Origin: Defluviimonas salinarum | GTDB taxonomy: Bacteria; Pseudomonadota; Alphaproteobacteria; Rhodobacterales; Rhodobacteraceae | Direction: 5' to 3' | Assembly: GCF_026013545.1 (NCBI RefSeq) | Contig: NZ_JAPDOG010000016.1 | Span: 1-64,000, forward strand | Length of the DNA stretch: 64,000 nucleotides | In this document: positions 26,488 through 34,785 of the stretch, piece by piece | Layout: the number at the start of each line of letters is the position of its first letter | How positions within the stretch are numbered: position 1 is the stretch's first letter | Program-made: the position numbers and the translations under genes | Notes under the pieces: model-generated | The model's database searches: none | Seen by the model: the letters and a program-made list of their open reading frames with translations, nothing else | Told to the model about the DNA's origin: nothing

Positions 26488-29400
26488 TCCGCAGCCTCCA
26501 CTTTCGAAGCCGGCCGGTCGAGCCAGTCGACCGTATCCATCTTGCGGACCACGACGAGTTCGTCGCGGTTCGAGCCGACGGTGCCGTAATAGTTGAACCC
26601 GTAGCTCTGCTGGGCATAGCCGCCGATCATGTGCGTGGGCTTCACGATCGCGCGGGTGACGGAGTTGTGGATACCGCCCCGTTTCCGCGTGATGTTCGAG
26701 CCCGGCGTGTTCACGATCTTCTCCTGGGCGTGATACATCAGGCACATGCCGTCCTTCACACGCTGCGACACGACGGCCCGCGCGGTCAGAACGCCGTTCG
26801 AGTTGAAGACCTCGATCCAGTCGTTGTCGACGATGCCCGCCGTCTTCGCATCATTCTCCGAGACCCAGACGACCGGACCGCCCCTGTTCAGCGTGAGCAT
26901 CAGGAGGTTGTCGGAATAGGTCGAGTGGATGCCCCATTTCTGGTGCGGAGTGATGAAGTTCAGGACGACGTGCTTCTCGTTGGCGCCCAGGGCACCGGTC
27001 GCCGAGGCGTTGATCGTCTTGAGGTCGACCGGCGGCCGCCAGGTCACGAAGAATTCGCCGAAGGCCTGCATCCATTCGTGGTCCTGGTAGAGCTGCTGGC
27101 GGCCCGAGACGGTGCGCCACGGGATCAATTCGTGGACGTTGGTCCAGCCGGCGTTGTAGCAGACCTCCTCGCTCTCGATGCCCGACCAGGTCGGGGACGA
27201 GATGATCTTGCGCGGCTGCGCGGCGATGTCGCGGAAGCGGATCTTCTCGTCTTCCTTGACCTCGGCCAGGTGGGCGTGCTCTCGGCCGGTGGCCTTCGAG
27301 AGCGCGTCCCAGGCCTTGACCGCCACCTCGCCGTTGGTTTCCGGCGCGAGCATCAGGATGACCTCGGCCGCGTCGATCGCGGTTTCGATCTTCGCCATGC
27401 CCTCGGTCGGGCCGGTCACATGGGTGCCGTTCAGGTCCTTGAGGTGATGCACCTCGACCTTGGTGTCCCAGGCGATGCCCTTACCGCCGTTGCCGACCTT
27501 CTCCATGAGCGGCCCAAGCGAGGTGAAGCGAGCGTAGAGGTTCGGGTAGTCCCGCTCGACCGCGATATAGGCCGGCGCGGTCTTGCCCGGAACGAGGTCG
27601 CATTCGCCCTTCTTCCAGTCCTGGACGATCGGCTGCGCGATCTCGCCGGGGCTGTCGTGCTGCAGCGGCAGCTGCACCACGTCGGTCTCCACCCCGAGGA
27701 TCTCGGGCGCGACCTCGGAGAACTTCTTCGCGATCGACTTGAAGATCTCCCAGTCCGACTTCGACTCGTAGGCCGGGTCCACCGCCGCCTGCAGCGGGTG
27801 GATGAACGGGTGCATGTCGGAGGTGTTGAGGTCGTCCTTCTCGTACCACGACGCGGTCGGCAGCACGATGTCGGAATAGACCGCCGTCGTCGACATGCGG
27901 AAGTCGAGCGTGACGAGGAGGTCGAGCTTGCCCTCTGGCGCCTTGTCGTGCCAGCGGGCCTCCACGGGCTTCGTCCGGCCTTCCTCGCCCAGATCCTTGC
28001 CGAGAACACCGTGATCGGTGCCGAGAAGGTGCTTGAGGAAGTATTCATGCCCCTTGCCCGACGAGCCGAGAAGGTTCGAGCGCCAGACGAAGAGGTTGCG
28101 CGGCCAGTTCTCCGGTGCATCCGGATCCTCGGCGGACATTTCCAGCGTTCCCGCTTTCAACTGCTCGGCGACGTATTCCGGGATGGTCTTGCCCGCCGCC
28201 TTCGCCGCCTTGCCCACCTCGAGCGGGTTGGTGCGGAGCTGCGGCGCCGACGGCAGCCAGCCCATCCGCTCGGCGCGGATGTTGTAGTCGATCAGGCTGA
28301 GGTCCTTGTAGTCGCCGTCCGGCGCGGTCGGCGAGAGGATCTCGGACGACGACACCGTCTCATAGCGCCACTGGTCGGTATGGGCGTACCAGGCCGAGGT
28401 GGAGTTCATGTGCCGCGGCGGACGCGCCCAGTCGAGCGCGAAGGCGAGCGCGGTCCAGCCGGTCTGCGGACGCAGCTTTTCCTGGCCGACGTAATGCGCC
28501 CAGCCGCCACCGGACTGACCCACGGCGCCGCACATCACCAGCATGTTGATGACGGCCCGGTAATTCATGTCCATGTGGTACCAGTGGTTCATCGCCGCGC
28601 CGATGATGATCATCGACTTGCCGTTCGTCTTCTCGGCATTGGTGGCGAATTCCCGTGCGACCTGGATGATCCGGTCGCGCTTCACGCCGGTGATCTTCTC
28701 CGCCCAGGCGGGGGTGAAGGGCACGTCAGCATTGAAGTCGCTCGCGACATGATCGCCGCCGAGGCCGCGGTCGAGGCTGTAGTTGGCGCAGAAGAGGTCG
28801 AAGACGGTGGCGACGTAATGCTCCTCGCCGTCCGCGAGCTTGATCTTCTTCACCGGCACGTTGCGGGTCAGCACCTCGCCGCGCGCGTCGTTCTCCCAGC
28901 CATTGGTGGCCGCGCCGCCGAAATAGGGGAAGTCGACGCCGATCACGTCATCGCGGTCGGTGTCGAGGACGAGGCTCATCTTGAGCGTGACATCCTTGCC
29001 CTCGGCCTTCTCCTCGAGGTTCCACTTGCCGGTCTCACCCCAGCGGAAGCCCACGGAGCCGTTCGGCACCACGATGCTGCCCGACTTCTCGTCGATCGCG
29101 ACCGTCTTCCATTCGGGGTTGTTCGACTGGCCGAGCGACTTGTCGAAGTCGGAGGCCCGAAGCTGCTTGCCGGGCACATAGCCGTCGCCCTTCGGCTCCA
29201 GCTTCACCAGCATCGGCATGTCGGTGTACTTGCGGCAGTAGTCCTCGAAATACTCCGCCTGCCGGTCGAGGTGGTACTCGCGCAGGATTACGTGGCCCAT
29301 CGCCATGCCGAGCGCGGCATCCGTGCCTTGCTTGGCGTTGAGCCAGATGTCGGAGAACTTCGCGGCCTCGGAATAGTCGGGGCTGACGACCGCCGACTTG

Positions 29401-30227
29401 GTGCCGCGATAGCGCGCCTCGGTGTAGAAATGCGCGTCCGGGGTCCGGGTCTGCGGCACGTTCGAGCCCCAGAGGATCAGGTAGCCCGCATTGTACCAAT
29501 CGGCCGATTCCGGCACGTCGGTCTGCTCGCCCCAAGTCATCGGCGAGGCCGGCGGCAGATCGCAGTACCAGTCGTAGAACGACATGCAGGTGCCGCCGAG
29601 AAGGCTGAGGTAGCGCGAGCCCGCCGCGTAGGAGACCATCGACATCGCCGGGATCGGCGAGAAGCCGAACACCCGGTCGGGGCCGTAGGTCTTCGCCGTA
29701 TAGGCGTTGGCGGCGGCGGTGATCTCGGTCACCTCGTCCCAGGTCGCGCGGACGAAGCCGCCCTTGCCGCGGATCCTGGTGTAATCCGCGCGCTTGGCCG
29801 GATCGGCCTGGATCGCCTTCCAGGCCTCGATCGGGCTCTTGGACTTGCGCAGGTCACGCCACATCCGCATCAGCCGGCCACGCACCAAGGGTGTCTTCAC
29901 CCGGTTCGCGGAGTAGAGATACCAGCTGTAGGAGGCGCCGCGCGCACAGCCGCGCGGCTCGTGGTTCGGCAGGTCCGCGCGGGTGCGCGGATAGTCGGTC
30001 TGCTGGGTCTCCCAGGTCACGATCCCGGACTTGACGTAGATCTTCCAGGAGCACGACCCGGTGCAGTTCACCCCGTGGGTGGAGCGCACGATCTTGTCGT
30101 GGCGCCACCGGTTCCGGTAGGTGTCCTCCCAGTCGCGGTTTTCGATTGTGGTCTGTCCGTGGCCGTCCGCAAAGGTATCCTTGCGGACGGATTTCAGGAA
30201 GTTCAGACGGTCGAGAAGATGGCTCAT
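26484..30227 (-). CDS. narG: Respiratory nitrate reductase alpha subunit
   Basis: The 1247-residue molybdoenzyme reduces nitrate to nitrite in the cytoplasm. The N-terminal cluster site is His51, Cys55, Cys59 and Cys94 (THGVNCTGSCSWKIY, RGCARG), with His as first ligand as in NarG. The Asp ligand of molybdenum lies in YCDLPPASPMTWGEQTD. There is no twin-arginine signal, so this is the membrane-bound inward-facing type and not Nap. Ribosome binding site AGGAGAG; 17 bases after narK. Confidence 0.96.
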   Translation of the reverse strand: MSHLLDRLNFLKSVRKDTFADGHGQTTIENRDWEDTYRNRWRHDKIVRSTHGVNCTGSCSWKIYVKSGIVTWETQQTDYPRTRADLPNHEPRGCARGASYSWYLYSANRVKTPLVRGRLMRMWRDLRKSKSPIEAWKAIQADPAKRADYTRIRGKGGFVRATWDEVTEITAAANAYTAKTYGPDRVFGFSPIPAMSMVSYAAGSRYLSLLGGTCMSFYDWYCDLPPASPMTWGEQTDVPESADWYNAGYLILWGSNVPQTRTPDAHFYTEARYRGTKSAVVSPDYSEAAKFSDIWLNAKQGTDAALGMAMGHVILREYHLDRQAEYFEDYCRKYTDMPMLVKLEPKGDGYVPGKQLRASDFDKSLGQSNNPEWKTVAIDEKSGSIVVPNGSVGFRWGETGKWNLEEKAEGKDVTLKMSLVLDTDRDDVIGVDFPYFGGAATNGWENDARGEVLTRNVPVKKIKLADGEEHYVATVFDLFCANYSLDRGLGGDHVASDFNADVPFTPAWAEKITGVKRDRIIQVAREFATNAEKTNGKSMIIIGAAMNHWYHMDMNYRAVINMLVMCGAVGQSGGGWAHYVGQEKLRPQTGWTALAFALDWARPPRHMNSTSAWYAHTDQWRYETVSSSEILSPTAPDGDYKDLSLIDYNIRAERMGWLPSAPQLRTNPLEVGKAAKAAGKTIPEYVAEQLKAGTLEMSAEDPDAPENWPRNLFVWRSNLLGSSGKGHEYFLKHLLGTDHGVLGKDLGEEGRTKPVEARWHDKAPEGKLDLLVTLDFRMSTTAVYSDIVLPTASWYEKDDLNTSDMHPFIHPLQAAVDPAYESKSDWEIFKSIAKKFSEVAPEILGVETDVVQLPLQHDSPGEIAQPIVQDWKKGECDLVPGKTAPAYIAVERDYPNLYARFTSLGPLMEKVGNGGKGIAWDTKVEVHHLKDLNGTHVTGPTEGMAKIETAIDAAEVILMLAPETNGEVAVKAWDALSKATGREHAHLAEVKEDEKIRFRDIAAQPRKIISSPTWSGIESEEVCYNAGWTNVHELIPWRTVSGRQQLYQDHEWMQAFGEFFVTWRPPVDLKTINASATGALGANEKHVVLNFITPHQKWGIHSTYSDNLLMLTLNRGGPVVWVSENDAKTAGIVDNDWIEVFNSNGVLTARAVVSQRVKDGMCLMYHAQEKIVNTPGSNITRKRGGIHNSVTRAIVKPTHMIGGYAQQSYGFNYYGTVGSNRDELVVVRKMDTVDWLDRPASKVEAAE

Positions 30228-30244
30228 CTTGCTCTCCTTACAGT

Positions 30245-32974
30245 TCAGGCCTGAGCCGGGGCGGCGGAAGGCCGACCACGCTCGAGGTCATGGAGAAGAC
30301 CGCCGGGCCGCGTGTAGTAGACCCAGGTCAGGACAACACAGACCGCGTAGAAGATCAGGAAGCCCCAGAGCGCCATGAAGGGGGCGCCGGTCATGGCGAT
30401 CGAGGTGCCGTAGGCCTTCGGGATGAAGAAGGCGCCGTAGGCGGCGATCGCCGAGGTGAAGGCGATGATCGCGGCGCTCTCGCGCTCCGCCTGCTTGCGG
30501 CTGGCGGCGGCGTCGAGGTTCGGCATGAGACGCGGGATCTCGCGGCCCATGATCGCCGGGATCATCTGGAAGGTGGAGGCGTTGCCGATGCCGGTCAGCA
30601 TGAACAGCGCCATGAAGCAGGCGAAGAAGCCGGCGAAGGAACCGCCCGTGCCGTCCGTCGGCAGGAAGGTGATGACGCCGAAGACCGCCACGATCATGCC
30701 GAGGAAGGTCCAGAAGGTGACCCGGCCGCCGCCGAACTTGTCCGAGACCCAGCCGGTGGCCGCGCGGGAGAGCGCGCCGACGAGGGGGCCGAGGAAGACG
30801 TACTGCAGCGCGTTCACTTCCGGGAACATGAGCTTGGTCAGGAGCGGGAAGCCCGCCGAGTAGCCGATGAAGCTGCCGAAGGTCCCGGTGTAAAGGATGC
30901 ACATGATCCAGTTGTGGAAGCGGGTAAAGATGATCGCCTGGTCACGGAACGAGGCCTTCGCGTCGGCGATGTCGTTCATGCCGAACCAGGCCGCGATGGT
31001 GGCGACGATGATGAAGGGCACCCAGACAAAGCCCGCGTTCTGCATCCAGAGCTCGCCGCCATCGGCCAGCTGCACCGGCGCACCGCCCATGGCGCCGAAG
31101 ACGCCCATGGTGATGACGATCGGCACGAGGAACTGCATGACCGACACGCCGAGGTTGCCGAGGCCCGCATTCAGGGCGAGCGCGTTGCCCTTTTCAGCCT
31201 TCGGGAAGAAGTAGGCGATGTTGGCCATCGAGGAGGCGAAGTTGCCGCCGCCGAGACCGCAGAGGAGCGCCAGCACCATGAAGATCAGGTAGGGCGTCTC
31301 GGGGTTCTGCACCGCATAGCCGATGCCGATGGCCGGCAGGAGGAGCGATGCGGTCGAGAGCGTCGTCCAGAGCCGGCCGCCGAAGATCGGCACCATGAAG
31401 CTGTAGAAGATCCGCAGCGTCGCACCCGAAAGGCCGGGCAGCGCGGCGAGCCAGAAGAGCTGGCCGGGCGTGAAGTCGAAGCCGATGGCCGGGAGCCGGG
31501 CGACAACCATCGACCACACCATCCAGACCGAGAAGGCCAGGAGCAGCGCCGGGATCGACAGCCACAGGTTGCGGCGCGCGATCTTGCGGCCCTTCTCGTC
31601 CCAGAACGCCTTGTCCTCGGGACGCCAGTCGTCAAGTGTATGCGTGGTCATTACCGTCTTTCCAGGAATGTGGATGGGCTGCATCTCGGGCAGGCCCGGA
31701 AGCTCGTCGAGCGTCTTGCCGATGGCGGCACGTTCCATCTGACGGATGGACATGTGCATCCAGGCGAGCGCGATCGCGACGAGGATGAAGAGCAGCGCGA
31801 AGCAGCTCGTGTAGATGCCGGTCAGGTCGAGGAGCGCCCCGAACATGATCGGCAGGATGAAGCCGCCGAGGCCGCCGATCATGCCGACGAGGCCGCCGAC
31901 CGCTCCGACGTGCTTCGGATAGTAGACCGGGATGTGCTTGTAGACCGCGGCCTTGCCCAAGGACATGAAGAAGCCGAGGCAGAAGAGCGTCACGACGAAG
32001 GGCCAGCGCCCCATCTCGGTCGAGAAGGTGATCGGGCCGTCCTTGCCCTGGATGACGTAGTCGGTGGGCGGGTAGGACAGCATGAAGAGGAAGACCAGCG
32101 AGAAGCCGAAGGTCCAGTACATGACCGAACGGGCGCCGAAGCGGTCCGAAAGGTGGCCGCCATAGGCGCGGAAGAGCGAGGCGGAAAGCGAGAAGGCCGC
32201 CGCCGACATGCCTGCCGTCTTCACGTCGACGCCGTAGACGTCGATCAGGTAGTGCGGCATCCACAGCGCCAGCGCCACGAAGGCGCCGAAGACGAAGAAG
32301 TAGTAGAGCGAGAAGCGCCAGACCTGGAGGTTCCGCAAGGGCGCGAACTGCTCACGCAGGCTCGGCGCCTTGACGCCGGTCTTGCGGCGCTCGACCAGCA
32401 TCGGGTCGTCCTTGGCAAGGATGAAGAAGATCACGCCCATGAGCGCGATGCCGACGGCCCAGACCTGCGCCACGCCCTGCCAGCCATAGGCCACCATCAC
32501 GAAGGGCGCGAGGAACTTGGTCACCGCCGCACCGACGTTGCCGGCACCGAAGATGCCGAGCGCGGTGCCCTGCTTGCCCGGCCCGTACCAGCGCGAGACA
32601 TAGGCGACGCCGATGATGAACGAGCCGCCGGCGAGGCCGATGCCCAGCGCGGCGATCAGGTACATGACGTAGCTGTCGGCGAGCGTCAGCGCCCAGGTCG
32701 CGAGACCCGTCAGGATCATCTGCAGCGAGAACACGATCTTGCCGCCGTATTTCTCGGTCCAGACGCCGAGAATCAGGCGTGTGAGCGAGCCCGTGAGGAT
32801 GGGGGTCGCGACCAGAAGGCCGAACGCGAACTCCGAGAGCCCGAGCTCTTTCTTGATCGCGACGCCGATGATGGAAAAGATCGTCCAGACTGCAAAGCAG
32901 ACCGTGAACGCAATGGTGCTGAGTGCTAGGGCGCGGGTCTGATCGCCCTTCGACACATGCGAGCCATCAAGCAT
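30245..32974 (-). CDS. narK: Fused NarK1-NarK2 nitrate/nitrite transporter
   Basis: The protein has 909 residues from the ATG at 32974. Two complete major facilitator domains lie in one chain: residues 1 to about 430, and a second after an IHIPGKTVMTTHTLDDWRPE linker. The second domain shows the NarK signature GLGGGNFASSMANIAYFFP, and the first shows GIGLAGGSFIIGVAYVS. In Paracoccus such a fusion joins a nitrate/proton symporter (NarK1) to a nitrate/nitrite antiporter (NarK2). It is the first gene of the nar operon, with an FNR-type box upstream. Confidence 0.93.
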   Translation of the reverse strand: MLDGSHVSKGDQTRALALSTIAFTVCFAVWTIFSIIGVAIKKELGLSEFAFGLLVATPILTGSLTRLILGVWTEKYGGKIVFSLQMILTGLATWALTLADSYVMYLIAALGIGLAGGSFIIGVAYVSRWYGPGKQGTALGIFGAGNVGAAVTKFLAPFVMVAYGWQGVAQVWAVGIALMGVIFFILAKDDPMLVERRKTGVKAPSLREQFAPLRNLQVWRFSLYYFFVFGAFVALALWMPHYLIDVYGVDVKTAGMSAAAFSLSASLFRAYGGHLSDRFGARSVMYWTFGFSLVFLFMLSYPPTDYVIQGKDGPITFSTEMGRWPFVVTLFCLGFFMSLGKAAVYKHIPVYYPKHVGAVGGLVGMIGGLGGFILPIMFGALLDLTGIYTSCFALLFILVAIALAWMHMSIRQMERAAIGKTLDELPGLPEMQPIHIPGKTVMTTHTLDDWRPEDKAFWDEKGRKIARRNLWLSIPALLLAFSVWMVWSMVVARLPAIGFDFTPGQLFWLAALPGLSGATLRIFYSFMVPIFGGRLWTTLSTASLLLPAIGIGYAVQNPETPYLIFMVLALLCGLGGGNFASSMANIAYFFPKAEKGNALALNAGLGNLGVSVMQFLVPIVITMGVFGAMGGAPVQLADGGELWMQNAGFVWVPFIIVATIAAWFGMNDIADAKASFRDQAIIFTRFHNWIMCILYTGTFGSFIGYSAGFPLLTKLMFPEVNALQYVFLGPLVGALSRAATGWVSDKFGGGRVTFWTFLGMIVAVFGVITFLPTDGTGGSFAGFFACFMALFMLTGIGNASTFQMIPAIMGREIPRLMPNLDAAASRKQAERESAAIIAFTSAIAAYGAFFIPKAYGTSIAMTGAPFMALWGFLIFYAVCVVLTWVYYTRPGGLLHDLERGRPSAAPAQA

Positions 32975-33055
32975 TGTCGCCTCCGTGAGTGGTGGCACGG
33001 GTGGCAAGGGCCCCCGCGATTGGCGGCAAAGAACCACCACGTCGATTCCCAAGGT

Positions 33056-33069
33056 TTGATCGAGGTCAA
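33056..33069. promoter_or_regulatory. FNR-type box upstream of narK
   Basis: TTGATCGAGGTCAA matches the FNR/NarR consensus TTGATnnnnATCAA with one mismatch in the second half. It lies 82 bases upstream of the narK start on the side facing the operon, in an otherwise non-coding 257-base divergent region. Confidence 0.65.
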
Positions 33070-33191
33070 ATTCTTGCGATTTTCCCGGAAAATTCAGGTT
33101 CTTATGAAGAATGTCCGGTCAGGCGGAGAAATCGTTCGCCCGGCGCTCGGACAAATTCCATTGCGCGGATCGACACTTGCCGCCGCAAGCC

Positions 33192-33205
33192 TTAACATTT
33201 ATCAA
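33192..33205. promoter_or_regulatory. Possible second FNR-type box near the regulator gene
   Basis: TTAACATTTATCAA keeps one perfect half-site (ATCAA) and a degraded other half, 27 bases before the regulator start codon. It could serve autoregulation. One half-site alone is weak evidence. Confidence 0.35.
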
Positions 33206-33231
33206 GCCGACAATTCCGCTTCTGGTGATTC

Positions 33232-33978
33232 ATGCGCGACGCCGACCTCGAAGAGATCCGCGACCTGTCGCTCTTCCGCGACATGGATGACGCGCATTTC
33301 GCCGCGCTCATGCGCGGCGCCTATCACCAGTCCTTTCCGCCCCAGGTCACGCTGATCGAGGAGGGGCAGGCGGCCGACTTCCTGCATGTCGTCACCGAGG
33401 GTGCGGTCGAGATGTACGCCCGCTGGGAAGGCCGCGAGACCACGATGTCGGTGGTGCGCCCGGTCTCGACCTTCATCCTCGCGGCCTGCATCAACGATGC
33501 GCCCTACCTGATGTCGGCGCGAACGCTGATGCCGTCGCGGGTCGCGCTGATCCCGGGCTCCGACCTGCGCACCGCCTTCACCAAGGATCCCGCCTTCGCG
33601 AAGGCGATCGTCGGCGAACTCGCCAGCTGCTACCGCAGCGTCGTGCGCCATGCCAAGGATCTGAAGCTGCGCGCCTCGCGCGAACGGCTTGCCGCCTATC
33701 TCCTGCGCCACGTACCCGCCCACGGCGCGCTGGACTTCGACCTGCAGATCGAGAAGCGGCTGCTCGCCTCCTATCTCGGGATGACGCCGGAGAACCTGTC
33801 GCGCGCCCTCCGCTCGCTGCGCGACGACGGCGTCGCGGTGGAAGGCCAGCACGTGACGATCTCCGATTTCGACGCCCTGACGGCGGTTGCCCGGCCGACG
33901 GCACTGATCGACGGCCCGGATTACTGCGGCAGGGAAGGGTCCGAATCCCCGTCGCGGCGTGATCCGGGCGGACATTGA
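33232..33978 (+). CDS. narR: Crp/FNR-family regulator without iron-sulfur cysteines (NarR-like)
   Basis: The protein has 248 residues. A cyclic-nucleotide-binding-like beta barrel occupies about 10-130 (LFRDMDDAHFAALM, FLHVVTEGAVEMYA), followed by a long dimer helix and a C-terminal helix-turn-helix (ASYLGMTPENLSRALRSLRDDGV). The N-terminal Cys cluster of FNR is absent. In Paracoccus, NarR is such a protein and activates narK-GHJI in response to nitrate or nitrite. The divergent position and the TTGAT-type box support the same role here. DNR/NnrR-type nitric-oxide sensors are the main alternative. Confidence 0.78.
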   Translation: MRDADLEEIRDLSLFRDMDDAHFAALMRGAYHQSFPPQVTLIEEGQAADFLHVVTEGAVEMYARWEGRETTMSVVRPVSTFILAACINDAPYLMSARTLMPSRVALIPGSDLRTAFTKDPAFAKAIVGELASCYRSVVRHAKDLKLRASRERLAAYLLRHVPAHGALDFDLQIEKRLLASYLGMTPENLSRALRSLRDDGVAVEGQHVTISDFDALTAVARPTALIDGPDYCGREGSESPSRRDPGGH

Positions 33979-34336
33979 GCCGGGAGTATCCCCCACGCCT
34001 GTCCCCGCACCGGGGTTCTCCGCGATGTGCGAGAGCGCACAAGCTATGTGCACGGCCCGGACCCCACCTCTGAAACGTTCCGGCCTACGCCGCCGTGAGC
34101 GGCGGCCGGGCCCGGCGGCGCCACTTCACGGTGTTTTCTTTCGAACCACAGCGGGTTGCGTCAACCCATCGCACGACTGTGACTCCCCGAAACATCACGG
34201 GCACGGTCCGGCAATTCCGCGTGAGCCGACGCGACCCGACTGTGATTTCCTTTAGCGGCGCCCGGCACGCATGTTGGTGTCACAGGGCACACCCGGCCCG
34301 ATCAGTCGAAACACGAACCCGTCGAAAGGACCGAAG
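33979..34336. other. Intergenic region with a short dyad and direct repeat
   Basis: No gene is supported in these 358 bases. GGGTTGCGTCAACCC (34153-34167) is a dyad with six-base arms. CGACTGTGA occurs twice (34174-34182 and 34237-34245), 63 bases apart, upstream of the small exported protein. These may be regulator sites for that gene, but no factor can be named. Confidence 0.4.
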
Positions 34337-34564
34337 ATGACACGCCTGATGATCGCAATCGCACTCGTTCTTGCCGCCGCCGGCACCGCCTCGGCCGTCA
34401 CCGACCCGAGCGAACTGAGCGGGCCCGCCCGCATGGAGGCCCAGCGCCTCGTTCCGAACGGCAACTTCGACAATCTGACTTCGGCGCAGGCCGACGCGAT
34501 CCGCTCGATCCTGTCGAGCGAAGAAGATGCACGCGGCGGCCAGATCCGCTCGGTGCTGAACTGA
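34337..34564 (+). CDS. Small exported protein of unknown function
   Basis: This 75-residue protein has a classic signal peptide (MTRLMIAIALVLAAAGTASA). A mature part of about 55 residues follows, with VTDPSELSGPARMEAQRL and DNLTSAQADAIRSILSSEED. The ATG at 34337 follows GAAAGGACCGAAG, a good ribosome binding site. A strong terminator comes right after the stop, so the gene is monocistronic. No family is recognised. Confidence 0.75.
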   Translation: MTRLMIAIALVLAAAGTASAVTDPSELSGPARMEAQRLVPNGNFDNLTSAQADAIRSILSSEEDARGGQIRSVLN

Positions 34565-34583
34565 CCCGATCGCGCCACGTTTC

Positions 34584-34609
34584 GGGCGCCCCGTTTGGGG
34601 CGCCCTTTT
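34584..34609 (+). terminator. Rho-independent terminator
   Basis: A perfect 9-bp stem (GGGCGCCCC, 34584-34592, with 34597-34605), a GTTT loop, and four Ts at 34606-34609. It lies 20 bases past the stop of the small exported protein gene. Confidence 0.85.
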
Positions 34610-34785
34610 CATGTGTGCCGCCTGACCGGCGCGTTCACGAGATGCGGACATTTCTGTAACGGTCTTGGCGCGGCCCCGGCCTTCGTTGCACAACTGTCGG
34701 AAATGACTGGGGATCGCATGACCGGACCGAACATGAACCGTCGCGCGGCACCGGCCACCGGCAGCAACGACCGGGCCCGGCGCAC

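Noticed and set aside
26472-30254. Open frame of 1260 codons antisense to narG
   Set aside because: NarG on the minus strand is unambiguous, and the plus-strand translation shows only repetitive Val/Arg/His/Asp composition.
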